A DNA stretch of 64,000 nt from Pararhodobacter sp. CCB-MM2 (GTDB lineage Bacteria; Pseudomonadota; Alphaproteobacteria; Rhodobacterales; Rhodobacteraceae), in contig NZ_LRRR01000007.1 of the NCBI RefSeq assembly GCF_001691415.1, positions 110,337-174,336 on the forward strand, written 5' to 3'. Below, one piece after another: positions 51,420-60,891 of this stretch. The notes below the pieces were generated by a model, which was not told the origin of the DNA, ran no database searches, and was given only the letters and a program-made list of their open reading frames with translations. A program made the translations under genes and the position numbers. Each line of letters begins with the position of its first letter. Position 1 is the first letter of the stretch.

Positions 51420-53711
51420 TTACTCGGCCACGCAATCCGCGAAGTGATGGATCTGCCCGTCGGCGCCCTTCTCCTGCACGAGGCCGTGGATATCAGTCTC
51501 GAAGCCCGGACATTCGCGCGCGAATTCGCGGTTGAAGCGCAGGTAGTCCACGATCTTCGCGTTGAAGACCTCGCCCGGAATGAGCAGCGGGATGCCCGGC
51601 GGGTAGGGCGTCACGAGGCTGGTGGTCACGCGCCCTTCCAGCTCGTCGATCGGCACGCGCTGGGTCTTGCGCTGCGCGATGCGGGCGAAGGCATCCGACG
51701 GCGTCATCGCCGGCGTGTGGTCGGTCAGGTAGATCTCGGTCGTCAGCCGCGCCACGTCGTATTTGGCATAAAGCGCATGCACATGCTGGCTGAGATCGCG
51801 CAGGCCCATGCCCTCGTAGCGCGGGAACTTGGCGCAGAACTCGGGCATTACGCGCCACAGCGGCTGGTTCTTGTCGAGGTCGTCCTTGAACTGCTGCAAG
51901 GCGGCCAGCAGCGTGTTCCAACGGCCCTTGGTGATGCCGATGGTGAACATGATGAAGAAGGAATAGAGCCCGGTCTTCTCGACCACCACGCCATGTTCGG
52001 CCAGATATTTGGTGACGATCGAAGCCGGGATGCCCCAATCCTCGAACCGGCCGTCGATGTTCAGGCCCGGCGTGATGATCGTCGCCTTGATCGGGTCCAG
52101 CATGTTGAAGCCCGGCGCCATGTCACCAAAGCCGTGCCAGCTGTCCTCGCCATCGGCCAGTTGCACGCCGTCCTCGTCGGTACGGCGCAGGACCCAGTCC
52201 TTGTTGCGGCCGATGCCTTCCTCTTCCAGCGTCTCGGGGCCCCAGACCTTGAACCACCAATCGTCGTCGCCGAATTCCTCGTCCGTCTTGCGCATGGCGC
52301 GGCGGAAATCGAGGCATTCGAGGATCGATTCCTCCACCAGCGCGGTGCCGCCCGGCGGCTCCATCATCGCCGCCGCCACGTCGCAGGACGCGATGATCGA
52401 ATATTGCGGGCTGGTCGAGGTGTGCATCAGATACGCCTCGTTGAAGAGGTGGCGGTCGAGCTTCACCTCCTCGGCGTCCTGCACCAGAACGTGGCTGGCC
52501 TGACTGATGCCGGCCAGCAGCTTGTGCACCGATTGCGTGGCGTAGGTCACCGATTTCTGCGTCCGCCCCCGCTTGCGGCCCATCGCGTGATAGGTGCCGT
52601 AGAACGGGTGGAAGGCGGCGTGGGGCAGCCAGGCCTCGTCGAAGTGCAGGTTCTCGACCCAGCCGTCCAAGAGGCCCTTGATGACCTCGGTGTTGTAGAG
52701 AACGCCGTCATAGGTCGATTGCGTCAGGGTCATGATCCGGGGCTTCACGGCCTCGGCGTCGTAATCCTTGAGCAGCGGGTTCGCGCGGATCTTGGCCTTG
52801 ATCGCCTCGGGCTCGAATTCCGATTTCTGGATCGGCCCGATGATGCCCCAATGGTTGCGCGTGGGCTTCAGGAACACCGGGATCGCGCCGGTCATGATGA
52901 TCGAATGCAGGATCGACTTGTGGCAGTTGCGGTCGACGACCACCACGTCACCCGGCGCGACGGTGTGGTGCCAGACCATCTTGTTCGAGGTCGAGGTGCC
53001 GTTCGTCACAAAGAAGCAATGGTCGGCATTGAAGATCCGCGCGGCATTGCGCTCGGACGCGCCAATCGCGCCGTTATGGTCCAGAAGCTGGCCCAGTTCT
53101 TCGACCGCGTTGCAGACGTCGGCGCGCAGCATGTTCTCACCGTAGAACTGGTGATACATCTGGCCGATCGGCGATTTCAGGAAGGCGACGCCCCCCGAAT
53201 GCCCCGGGCAGTGCCACGAATAGGAACCGTCCTCGGCATAATCCAAGAGCGCCTTGAAGAACGGCGGCTGGATCGCTTCCAGATAGGTCTTGGCCTCGCG
53301 GATGATGTGCTTGGCGACGAAATCCGGCGTATCCTCGAACATGTGGATGAAGCCGTGCAGCTCGCGCAGGATGTCGTTGGGCAGGTGGCGCGAGGTCTTG
53401 GTCTCGCCATGCAGGAAGATCGGCACGTCGGCGTTCTTCCAGCGCACTTCCTCGATGAAGTCACGCAGGTGCTGCACGGCGGGGTCCAGTTCGGGCCCCG
53501 GCGTGAATTCCTCGTCGTCGATCGACAGCACGAAGGCCGAGGCGCGGCTCTGCTGCTGGGCGAATTGCGACAGGTCGCCGTAGCTGGTGACGCCGAGGAC
53601 CTCGAAGCCTTCGCTCTCGATGGCCGAGGCCAGCGCGCGGATACCCAGACCCGAGGTGTTCTCCGAGCGGAAATCCTCGTCGATGATGATGATGGGAAAA
53701 CGGAACTTCAT
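51420..53711 (-). CDS. Orn/Lys/Arg decarboxylase (class I, with wing domain)
   Basis: A 763-residue fold-type I PLP decarboxylase. It has an N-terminal receiver-like wing domain (FPIIIIDEDFRSENTSGLG to about 150), SYSWHCPGHSGGVAFLKSP near 180-200, FVTNGTSTSNKMVWHHTVAPGD near 255 and NLHFDEAWLPHAAFHPFYG near 355-373. The PLP Lys is in VTYATQSVHKLLAGISQAS near 390-408. Length fits the decameric acid-stress or biodegradative lysine/arginine/ornithine decarboxylases. Which amino acid is used cannot be told from the motif set. It stands alone, with its own 3' terminator region shared with the convergent operon. Confidence 0.92.
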   Translation of the reverse strand: MKFRFPIIIIDEDFRSENTSGLGIRALASAIESEGFEVLGVTSYGDLSQFAQQQSRASAFVLSIDDEEFTPGPELDPAVQHLRDFIEEVRWKNADVPIFLHGETKTSRHLPNDILRELHGFIHMFEDTPDFVAKHIIREAKTYLEAIQPPFFKALLDYAEDGSYSWHCPGHSGGVAFLKSPIGQMYHQFYGENMLRADVCNAVEELGQLLDHNGAIGASERNAARIFNADHCFFVTNGTSTSNKMVWHHTVAPGDVVVVDRNCHKSILHSIIMTGAIPVFLKPTRNHWGIIGPIQKSEFEPEAIKAKIRANPLLKDYDAEAVKPRIMTLTQSTYDGVLYNTEVIKGLLDGWVENLHFDEAWLPHAAFHPFYGTYHAMGRKRGRTQKSVTYATQSVHKLLAGISQASHVLVQDAEEVKLDRHLFNEAYLMHTSTSPQYSIIASCDVAAAMMEPPGGTALVEESILECLDFRRAMRKTDEEFGDDDWWFKVWGPETLEEEGIGRNKDWVLRRTDEDGVQLADGEDSWHGFGDMAPGFNMLDPIKATIITPGLNIDGRFEDWGIPASIVTKYLAEHGVVVEKTGLYSFFIMFTIGITKGRWNTLLAALQQFKDDLDKNQPLWRVMPEFCAKFPRYEGMGLRDLSQHVHALYAKYDVARLTTEIYLTDHTPAMTPSDAFARIAQRKTQRVPIDELEGRVTTSLVTPYPPGIPLLIPGEVFNAKIVDYLRFNREFARECPGFETDIHGLVQEKGADGQIHHFADCVAE

Positions 53712-53842
53712 CGATCTTCCTTTCGATCGGCGTCGCGTGAGCCCCGTTCTTTCCGATGCCGGGGCCGCTGCGTCAAGGGCGGCTGCGGGCGGAAACTGGC
53801 GCCCGCGGGAAACAACAACGTGACAGTCTTGGCCGGCCCCGA

Positions 53843-54418
53843 TTACCGGGACAGGCGCGTCAGAATGCGGTCGCGCAACTGCGCCAGCGCGGCCCCATGC
53901 GCCGCCGCCAGCGCCGGCGCGGTCACGGGGTCGGCGGCAATCGGCACGGCGATGTCGAAGCGTTCGATGAACTCACGCATCACCAGATCCGGCGAGGAGA
54001 CGGCGAATTGCCCGCCCAGCTGCAACTGCCCGTCCGCCCCGGCCAGCATCCGGTCTATGCGCACGGACAGCCGGACCTGCGCCGGTTCGGACAGCGGCCA
54101 GGGCTCTGCCGCGACACTGGCGGTCGAGCCCAGATCCAGCCCCCGCGCCAGTTCGGCGGTGATCGCCTGCGCGGTGGGGGCGGCCCATTGCGCGCCCTCG
54201 ACCGCGACCAGCGCGCCGTCGGCGTTGCGCAGCTGCATCTGGCTGTCCTCGGCATAGGCGGGCAGCACCACGTCGCGCAGCTCGATGGTCGAGACCCGCA
54301 GCCGCATCGGCACGCTGGTGCTGCTGGCGGGCGCGGTTTCGACCGGATAGCGCAGCCCGTCACCCGAGCAGGCGGCGAGGGCGGTCAGGGCAAGGATCGG
54401 CAGGAAACGGGTCATCAT
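53843..54418 (-). CDS. pqiC: PqiC-like lipoprotein of MCE transport system
   Basis: A 191-residue lipoprotein: signal ending in the lipobox LTALAACSG near residues 9-17, then the PqiC/YmbA-type domain with MRLRVSTIELRDVVLPAYAEDSQMQLR and a C-terminal LRDRILTRLSR. PqiC is anchored in the outer membrane and completes the PqiABC lipid-transport bridge. Its start shares a base with the end of the MCE gene upstream, so translation is coupled. Confidence 0.85.
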   Translation of the reverse strand: MMTRFLPILALTALAACSGDGLRYPVETAPASSTSVPMRLRVSTIELRDVVLPAYAEDSQMQLRNADGALVAVEGAQWAAPTAQAITAELARGLDLGSTASVAAEPWPLSEPAQVRLSVRIDRMLAGADGQLQLGGQFAVSSPDLVMREFIERFDIAVPIAADPVTAPALAAAHGAALAQLRDRILTRLSR

Positions 54419-56526
54419 CAGCGTCCGAACAGGATGGAATTGGGCGAACGCTCCAGCGTCCGGGCGAGTTGCGCGAAGGCGCGGGCGGCATCGCGGGCCT
54501 CACGCAGGGTGGCGAGCGCTTCCTCGTTCACCGGCGAGCGTGCGCCATAGGCGGCGACCAGCCCCTCGGCTTGCGTGACGAGGGCGTTGAGCCGCTCGGC
54601 CAGCGCCGGAAGGTCCTGCGTTGCCGTGGCAATGGAATCAGCGGCCGAGCGGGCCGAGGTCAGCGTCTGGTTCACGCCCTCGACGATACCCGACTGTCTG
54701 AGTTCGGCCAAGGCAGCCTGCACCTCGTCCAGGGCGCGGGTCAGCGCAGGCGGCAGCGAGCGTGTCCCCTCCAGTCCGAGGAACTCGTCGGTGGTCTGCA
54801 TCAGCTCCGTCGCAGCCGTCACCAGCCCCTCGGCATCCAGATCGCCGACACGGCCGACGACCCGGCGGATTTCCGAGATCAGCGCGGGCACTTCGGTCGT
54901 GGCGGCGTCGACATTGGCGGTGAGGGTCTGCACCGAGGTCATGGTGTCGACCAGCGTCTCGATGGCGCGTTGCTGCTGGAAGTCCTGCAGGATGGCGCGG
55001 AACTCGGCGACGGTCGACTGAACCTCGCCCGGCAGGGCCTGCATCTGGTCCGACCCGACCAGCGCGCCGATGTCATCCACCAGCGCCACTACGGCCCCCG
55101 GTGCGGCGCGGGTGCTTTCGTCGGCCAGCAACGTCTCGGCGGCCTCCATCAGCGACACGGCCTGATCGAGAACCTGTTCGATCGGCAGATCGGTCACGCG
55201 GCGGATCAACCCCTGCGCAGAGGTCGTCAGATCGCTCAGATCCGACGGGGCCGAGGGGATGACGGAGGGGCCATCCTCAGGGTGCAGGATGCGGTCGGGA
55301 TCGGCATTCTCAACCTCGACCAATTCGACCACCAGCGATGTCGAGAACACACCCTGCGCCGCCAGTCGCGCCCGCAGGCCCGAGGCGACGAGGGTTTCGA
55401 GGTAATTCTCCAGCTGTTCGGGCGTGGTCGCCTCGCGCAAGCCGAAGGCCGCGGGATCGAGCGACAGCACCGCCTGCATCCGCACCAAAGGCGCCGGGCC
55501 CATGTCCACCTGCCGCGCGGCGATGCCCGCGACCTCGCCGACCCGAACGCCGCGATAACGCACGACGGCGCCCGAAGTCAGGCCCTGCACCGAGCCATCG
55601 AATTCGGCGGCGATGCGCAACCGGTCCGGCGCCACGACGGAAGTCGAGGCCGCGCGGGCGGTGTCTTCGTCGGAATAGAGCTCGAAGACGGTCTCGCGAC
55701 TGATGGCTTCACCGTCGGTGCCGACGGAGTCAAAAGCGATGCCCCCGGTCAGGATCGAGGCGAGGTTGCCCACGCTCAACCGCAGCCCGCTGGTGTTCAG
55801 CGACACCGAAAAGCCCGAGGTATCCCAGAACCGCGCGGCGGTGCTCAGGCGCTGGTCGTGCGGCGCCTCGATGAAGGCATCGACGGCGACACCCTCGGCA
55901 CCCGGCAGGAGGCGCGGCTCTTCGATCTGGCCGACCTGCACACCGCGAAACAGCACCGGCGCGCCGGGTGTCAGGCGGTTGCCATCGGGCGCGTGCAGGG
56001 TGATCAGCGTGCCGCGACGGCCCGGCATCAACAGCGGCGCACGGTCCTGCCCGACGAAGCTGCGGCTGCCATCGGGCTGGGCGTCCGGGTTCAGCGCGGC
56101 CTCGATATAGACGCCCGAGAGCACGGTGTTCAGCCCCGAGATCCCCTGCGCCGAGACCTGCGGTCGCACGACCCAGAACTGCGCTTCAGAGGACAGCGCT
56201 TCGGCCGCGGTGTTGTCGATCCGGGCCGAGACGATGACCTGCGACAGATCGGCGGTGAAGGCGACGCTCTCGGCCACACCGATGGAGACGTCGCGATAGC
56301 GGATCTCGGTCTCGCCGGCACTGACGCCCGCCGCATTCTCGAAGGCGATGGTGATCAGCGTGCCGCGCTCGGCATAGCTGCGCCACGCGATGCCCACGGA
56401 CACCGCGACGGCCAGCACCGGCACCAGCCAGACGGGCGAGAGGTTGCGCCAGAAGCTGGGGCGGCCCGGGGTGATCTCCATCTCGGCAGGGTCGGGGAGG
56501 CGTGGGGTGTCGTCAGCGTCGCTCAT
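54418..56526 (-). CDS. pqiB: PqiB-like MCE-domain protein
   Basis: A 702-residue inner-membrane-anchored MCE protein. One TM helix (LSPVWLVPVLAVAVSVGIAW, residues 29-48) is followed by three MCE modules (about 58-150, 170-250 and 300-395, for example GTLITIAFENAAGVSAGETEIRYRDVSIG and GAPVLFRGVQVGQI). A long helical/coiled-coil C-terminus of about 260 residues would form the periplasmic needle. It is longer than E. coli PqiB (about 546 aa), because of the helical tail. It overlaps the PqiA-like gene by 4 bp. Confidence 0.9.
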   Translation of the reverse strand: MSDADDTPRLPDPAEMEITPGRPSFWRNLSPVWLVPVLAVAVSVGIAWRSYAERGTLITIAFENAAGVSAGETEIRYRDVSIGVAESVAFTADLSQVIVSARIDNTAAEALSSEAQFWVVRPQVSAQGISGLNTVLSGVYIEAALNPDAQPDGSRSFVGQDRAPLLMPGRRGTLITLHAPDGNRLTPGAPVLFRGVQVGQIEEPRLLPGAEGVAVDAFIEAPHDQRLSTAARFWDTSGFSVSLNTSGLRLSVGNLASILTGGIAFDSVGTDGEAISRETVFELYSDEDTARAASTSVVAPDRLRIAAEFDGSVQGLTSGAVVRYRGVRVGEVAGIAARQVDMGPAPLVRMQAVLSLDPAAFGLREATTPEQLENYLETLVASGLRARLAAQGVFSTSLVVELVEVENADPDRILHPEDGPSVIPSAPSDLSDLTTSAQGLIRRVTDLPIEQVLDQAVSLMEAAETLLADESTRAAPGAVVALVDDIGALVGSDQMQALPGEVQSTVAEFRAILQDFQQQRAIETLVDTMTSVQTLTANVDAATTEVPALISEIRRVVGRVGDLDAEGLVTAATELMQTTDEFLGLEGTRSLPPALTRALDEVQAALAELRQSGIVEGVNQTLTSARSAADSIATATQDLPALAERLNALVTQAEGLVAAYGARSPVNEEALATLREARDAARAFAQLARTLERSPNSILFGR

Positions 56527-57152
56527 GCGGTGTCTTTGTCAGCGGCGCGCCAGATCAGGCGCGGGTCGAAACTGAGCGCAGCCAGCATGGTGAAGACCAC
56601 CGACAGCGCGAAGGAGATGGCGGCAATGCCCGGCGCAATACTGGCCGCGAGGTTGAAGCGGACCAAGGCCGCAAGGATCGCCACGACGAAGACGTCGATC
56701 ATGGACCAGCGCCCGATGAATTCGACGGCTTCGTAGAGATGAAAGCGCGTGCGTCCCTGCAGCGGCCAGCCGCGATGCACGGCCAGCGCCAGATAGCCGA
56801 TCACCGCGAACTTCGCCACGGGGATCAGGATAGAGGCCACGAAGACGATAGCCGCCACGCCCCACGAGCCGTGATGCGCGAGGTCGATGGCGCCGCCGAG
56901 GATCGTGCTCTCGGTCGTGTGGCCCAGCAGCGAGGTGCGCAGCATCGGATAGGTGTTGGCGGGGATATAGACGACCAGCCCGGCGAACAGCCATGCCAGC
57001 ACGCCTTGCAGACCCGACGGCCCGGACAACGCGCCGCCGCAGCGCGCGCAATGATGCGCGTCGCCGGGATTGGCGCGTCCACAGACCCGACAGCCGAGCA
57101 ACCCGGCCGCACGGGCGGTCAGGACCGGCTGCGATGTTCGAGCGTGCGCCAT
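56523..57152 (-). CDS. pqiA: PqiA-like inner-membrane protein, second half-type
   Basis: A 209-residue PqiA-domain protein. A zinc-ribbon-like N-terminus (LGCRVCGRANPGDAHHCARCGGAL) precedes four hydrophobic helices with the PqiA signature VVYIPANTYPMLRTSLLG near 65-82 and IGRWSMIDVFVVAIL near 155-170. E. coli PqiA carries two such modules in one chain; here each module has its own gene. The start at 57152 overlaps the preceding half-gene by 34 bp; a GTG at 57167 is an alternative. Confidence 0.88.
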   Translation of the reverse strand: MAHARTSQPVLTARAAGLLGCRVCGRANPGDAHHCARCGGALSGPSGLQGVLAWLFAGLVVYIPANTYPMLRTSLLGHTTESTILGGAIDLAHHGSWGVAAIVFVASILIPVAKFAVIGYLALAVHRGWPLQGRTRFHLYEAVEFIGRWSMIDVFVVAILAALVRFNLAASIAPGIAAISFALSVVFTMLAALSFDPRLIWRAADKDTA

Positions 57153-57769
57153 AGGGTCAGCTTGCACATGAAGGTGTCGTTGAGGATGTTGACGAGGACC
57201 AGAAGCACCAGCGCCCAGAACGCCGTGCCGAGGCCGACGGTCGCAAGGCCTGCGACCTTCACCAGCGCCACGGCCACGCCGATGACGAAGATCTCGGCCA
57301 TGGCCCAGGGTTTCAGGGTCTCGGCCAGTCGGAAGGCCCTTTTCGCATAGGGCGCGGCGTGCCAGCCGAAGGACATCGGCGCCAGCGCATAGACGATGGC
57401 CGCCAGCCGGATCATCGGCAGCACAACGATGAAGGCCGCAACAGCCAGCGCCAGCGGCACCGTGATCCCCTGTGAGAAGGTCAGCGCCGCATCGAGCACC
57501 GAGGAGCGTCGCGTCATCCCGCCGGCGGAGAGTTCGATGAAGGGAAAGAAGATAGCCGCCGTCATCAGCACCAGTGAGGTCGATGCCAGCATGACGATCC
57601 GGGCCATGGCGTTCTTGCGCGGCGCGGCCAGCGAATGCCCGCAGCGACCGCAGCGACCCCGCCCGCCGATGGGGACATCCGGCACCCGGTACAACGCATC
57701 GCAGGCCGGGCAGACGATCAGGTCCTCCAGCGCGGCGTCGGTCAGGTCTTGGTGGGCGTGCTGCGTCAA
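57119..57769 (-). CDS. pqiA: PqiA-like inner-membrane protein, first half-type
   Basis: A 216-residue PqiA-domain protein starting with a CPACDALYRVP...RCGRCGHSL zinc-ribbon-like motif (residues 20-46), followed by four hydrophobic helices. Signature-like regions are IFFPFIELSAGGM near 75 and LKPWAMAEIFVIGVAVALVKV near 152-172. It is the first gene of the pqiAA'BC operon. The arrangement implies a hetero-dimer or separate subunits in place of the fused PqiA protein. Confidence 0.88.
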   Translation of the reverse strand: MTQHAHQDLTDAALEDLIVCPACDALYRVPDVPIGGRGRCGRCGHSLAAPRKNAMARIVMLASTSLVLMTAAIFFPFIELSAGGMTRRSSVLDAALTFSQGITVPLALAVAAFIVVLPMIRLAAIVYALAPMSFGWHAAPYAKRAFRLAETLKPWAMAEIFVIGVAVALVKVAGLATVGLGTAFWALVLLVLVNILNDTFMCKLTLWRTLEHRSRS

Positions 57770-57836
57770 ATCATTCCGTTTCGGCAGTCCTTCCGGCGCC
57801 GAAGCGCGCCATGGAATCGGGGGATACCATGACGGA

Positions 57837-57880
57837 AACGCACGGAAACGGCCAGCGGTTCCCGTGCGTTCGCCGTTTTT
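57837..57880. terminator. Hairpin between aspA and the pqi operon
   Basis: Arms at 57837-57849 (AACGCACGGAAAC) and 57858-57870 (GTTCCCGTGCGTT) pair over 13 positions with one mismatch around an 8-base loop. On the + strand CGCCGTTTTT follows. On the minus strand, where it would end the aspA transcript, the T-run is short (GTTTCC). A competing AAACGGC/GCCGTTT pairing overlaps it. Confidence 0.5.
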
Positions 57881-57886
57881 GCGGCC

Positions 57887-59278
57887 TCAGCCGCCGATCA
57901 TCGCGTGGATCTCGGCCTCGGTGCCGAAACCGAGCTCGACCGCCGTGGCGACCACCGTCTGATCCTTGGCCAGCGCCGTCTTCGCCACCTTGGCCGCCTT
58001 CGTGTAGCCGATATGCGGCACCAGCATCGTCGCCAGCACCAGGCTGTTCTCCAGCGCGCCCTCGCATTGCGCGACATTGGCACGGATGCCCGACACACAC
58101 CGCTCGGCCAGCGTGTCCATCGCTTGCATAAGAATGCGCATCGACTGCAGCACGTTCAGCACGATGATCGGCTCCATGGCGTTCAGTTGCAGCTGCCCGG
58201 CCTCGGCCGCCAGCGTCACCGTCAGTTCGTTGCCGATCACCTGGAACGCAACCTGATTGACCACCTCGGGGATCACCGGGTTGATCTTGCCCGGCATGAT
58301 CGACGAGCCGGCCTGAACCGGCGGCAGATGGATCTCGTTGAAGCCCGAGCGCGGCCCCGAGGACAGCAGCCGCAGGTCGTTGCAGATCTTCGACAGCTTG
58401 ACCGAGATCCTCTTCAGCACACCCGAGAAGGTGACATAGGCGCCGGTGTCCGACGAGGCCTCGATCAGGTTCGCGGCCAGAGTCGCCGGCAGGCCCGAGA
58501 TCTGCGCCAGTTCTGCCACCGCGCGCTCGGGATAGCCGTCGGGCGTGTTGACCCGCGTGCCGATCGCGGTGCCGCCGAGGTTCACCTCGGTCAGCAATTG
58601 CGACAGGCGGCCGATGATGGCGATGTCCTCGTCGATGGTCGCCGCGAAGCCCGCGAATTCCTGCCCCAGCGTCATCGGAACCGCATCCTGCAGCTGGGTG
58701 CGGCCGATCTTGCGCACCTCGGCAAAGGCCCGCGCGCGCTCGGGAAAGGCAGCCGACAGGCGCTGCTGCGCCTCCTGGAACGGGGCGCATTGGCTGACCA
58801 TCGCAAGGCGCATGGCAGTCGGATAGACATCGTTCGTCGATTGCGAGCGGTTGACGTCATCGTTGGGATGCAGATGGGCATAATCGCCGGGCAGATGGCC
58901 CATGCGGATCAGCCCGAGGTTGGCGATCACCTCGTTGGCATTCATGTTCGTCGAGGTGCCGGCCCCGCCTTGGATCATGTCCACACGGAAGGCCTGCAGA
59001 TGCTCGCCGGCGATGATCTCGTCGCAGACGGCGTCGATCACCGCAGCCTTGGCGGGCTCGAGCACGCCCAGATCGCGGTTCGCGCGGGCGGCGGCCTTCT
59101 TCACCCAGGCCAGCGAGCGGACGAATTCGGGGAAATGCGACAGCGGAATGCCCGAGATCGGGAAATTCTCGATCGCGCGCTGGGTGTGGATGCCCCAGAG
59201 GCAATCGGCGGGCAGGGTCATCGTGCCCAGGCTGTCTTCTTCGATGCGCGTCTCGGGACGGCGCAGGTCGGCGCTCAT
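57887..59278 (-). CDS. aspA: Aspartate ammonia-lyase
   Basis: A 463-residue member of the fumarase/aspartase superfamily. It shows MTLPADCLWGIHTQRAIENFPISG at residues 20-43, the substrate-binding VNRSQSTNDVYPTAMR near 137-152, GRTQLQDAVPMTLGQEF near 185-201 and the flexible catalytic loop GSSIMPGKINPVIPEVVNQ near 318-336. The reaction is L-aspartate to fumarate plus ammonia. Upstream on the same strand are an alanine/glycine symporter, asparaginase and an Asp/Glu racemase, so it is the final degradative step of an Asn/Asp pathway. A terminator between it and the symporter implies partial uncoupling. Confidence 0.92.
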   Translation of the reverse strand: MSADLRRPETRIEEDSLGTMTLPADCLWGIHTQRAIENFPISGIPLSHFPEFVRSLAWVKKAAARANRDLGVLEPAKAAVIDAVCDEIIAGEHLQAFRVDMIQGGAGTSTNMNANEVIANLGLIRMGHLPGDYAHLHPNDDVNRSQSTNDVYPTAMRLAMVSQCAPFQEAQQRLSAAFPERARAFAEVRKIGRTQLQDAVPMTLGQEFAGFAATIDEDIAIIGRLSQLLTEVNLGGTAIGTRVNTPDGYPERAVAELAQISGLPATLAANLIEASSDTGAYVTFSGVLKRISVKLSKICNDLRLLSSGPRSGFNEIHLPPVQAGSSIMPGKINPVIPEVVNQVAFQVIGNELTVTLAAEAGQLQLNAMEPIIVLNVLQSMRILMQAMDTLAERCVSGIRANVAQCEGALENSLVLATMLVPHIGYTKAAKVAKTALAKDQTVVATAVELGFGTEAEIHAMIGG

Positions 59279-59309
59279 GGATCTCTCCGTGGAGAAGTTG
59301 GTTGGTCTG

Positions 59310-59335
59310 AAAAGGGCCGCCCCGAAGGGCGGCCC
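59310..59335 (-). terminator. Intrinsic terminator after the symporter gene
   Basis: On the minus strand a perfect 9-bp stem GGGCCGCCC/GGGCGGCCC with a TTCG tetraloop is followed by TTTT. It sits 6 bp after the symporter stop, before aspA. Confidence 0.75.
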
Positions 59336-59341
59336 GATGTG

Positions 59342-60772
59342 TCACTTCCAGCGACCGGGGTTCCAGGCCTCGTGATCGATATCCAGATCCGAGAACTTGG
59401 CAGGGTCGAAGATCGGGCGCTCGACGCCGGCCTTCAGCTGGGCGCGGAAGTCGGTGACCACGCGCATCGCCGTCGGGAACAGCATCAAGATCGCCACGAG
59501 GTTCACCACGGCCAGAATGCCCATCATCGGGTCCGAGAAGAAGAACACCGAGGTGGCCTCCGGCGCGACGGCCCCCAGGAACACCAGACCCAGGATCAGC
59601 AGGCGCAGCACGATGGTCGCGACCTTGGATTCGGTGATCGCGGCCAACGCGTTCTCGCCGAGGTAGGTGTTGTAGATGATCGACGAGAAGGCAAACAGCA
59701 GGATCGCCAGCGTCAGCGCATAGCGCGACCAGTCGCCGAAGTGGCTGGCCAGCGACTGCTGGGTCAGGACCACGCCGTCGACACCCTCGGCGCCCGGCAC
59801 ATAGACGTCACCCAACAGGATGATGAAGGCCGTGCACGAGCAGATGATGATCGTGTCGATGAACACCGAGAAGCTCTGCGTGATGCCTTGGCTGACCGGG
59901 TGACGCACCAGCGCGGTGGCCGCAACGTTCGGGGCCGAACCCAGGCCCGCCTCGTTTGAGAACAGACCGCGACGCAGACCCTGCGCGATGGCCGCACCCA
60001 TGCCGCCGGCAATCGCTTCCTCATAGCCGAAGGCGCTGGAAACGATGCGCGAGATGATCGCCGGGATCTCGGTGATGTTCATGACGATCACCAGGAAGGC
60101 GAGGGCGAGATACCCCAGCGCCATGACCGGCACGACCACGTCGGCGGCCTTGGCGATGCGCTTGATGCCCCCGAAGATCACGAGGCCGGTGATGATCACC
60201 AGCGCCACGCCGGTGATGGTGCGGTCAAGGCCCAGCGAGTCCTGAACGGCGCCCGCAACGGTGTTGCCCTGGAAGGCGTTGAAGCCCAGACCGAAGGCCG
60301 CCAGCAGACAGATCGCATAGACGATGGCCAGCCAGTTGTACTGATGACCCAGACCGCGGCGGATGTAGTCCGCAGGGCCGCCCCGGAAGCTGTGCTCGCC
60401 GTCCTTGCGCTTGTAGATCTGCGCCAGCGTGCATTCGACAAGGCTGGTAGCCATGCCGACCAGCGCGATGCACCACATCCAGAACACGGCACCCGGCCCG
60501 CCCAGCGTGATCGCCACGGCGACACCGGCGATGTTGCCGCCGCCGACGCGACCGCCGACCGAGACCAGCAGCGCCTCACGCGCGCTGATCGCATTGGGGT
60601 CCTGGTTCTGGTTCTTGCCCGACAGCACGCGGAACATGCGGCCGAAGAAGCGGAGTTGCACGAAGCCCGACATGATCGTGATGAACACGCCGAAGACCAC
60701 GAGGATGGGGATCAGTGCCCAGCCCCAGGTCAGGCTGTCGACATAGCCGAACAGCGTTTGCAGGAATTCCAT
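59342..60772 (-). CDS. Sodium:alanine symporter family (AGCS) amino acid transporter
   Basis: A 476-residue polytopic symporter with the AGCS signature GGRVGGGNIAGVAVAITLGGPGAVFWMW near residues 68-95, FRGGPADYIRRGLG near 130 and QGLRRGLFSNEAGLGSAPNVAATAL near 260-285. These carriers import alanine or glycine with Na+. The start at 60772 gives MEFLQTLFGYVDSLTWGW; longer starts (60862) add an unlikely leader. Genomic context suggests it may import D- or L-aspartate/asparagine-related amino acids or alanine (inference). Confidence 0.92.
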   Translation of the reverse strand: MEFLQTLFGYVDSLTWGWALIPILVVFGVFITIMSGFVQLRFFGRMFRVLSGKNQNQDPNAISAREALLVSVGGRVGGGNIAGVAVAITLGGPGAVFWMWCIALVGMATSLVECTLAQIYKRKDGEHSFRGGPADYIRRGLGHQYNWLAIVYAICLLAAFGLGFNAFQGNTVAGAVQDSLGLDRTITGVALVIITGLVIFGGIKRIAKAADVVVPVMALGYLALAFLVIVMNITEIPAIISRIVSSAFGYEEAIAGGMGAAIAQGLRRGLFSNEAGLGSAPNVAATALVRHPVSQGITQSFSVFIDTIIICSCTAFIILLGDVYVPGAEGVDGVVLTQQSLASHFGDWSRYALTLAILLFAFSSIIYNTYLGENALAAITESKVATIVLRLLILGLVFLGAVAPEATSVFFFSDPMMGILAVVNLVAILMLFPTAMRVVTDFRAQLKAGVERPIFDPAKFSDLDIDHEAWNPGRWK

Positions 60773-60891
60773 GGGTTCCTCCATGTTGGCGGCCACAGCC
60801 GCGGTCCCGTTTCTTGGTTCTGCGACCCGGTTGTCCCGGGCCGGTCGTGCAGCAGGATACAACCCTGCCGAGTATCAGATCGTCCGAGGGA

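Noticed and set aside
53785..53806. 7-bp GC hairpin between decarboxylase and pqiC considered as a terminator
   Set aside because: It lacks a T-run on either strand and short GC stems are common in this base composition.
51444..56736. Very long + strand open frames opposite the decarboxylase and PqiB genes
   Set aside because: They are antisense to well-supported genes and their products are His/Arg/Gln-rich with no domain pattern, as expected from strong third-position GC bias.
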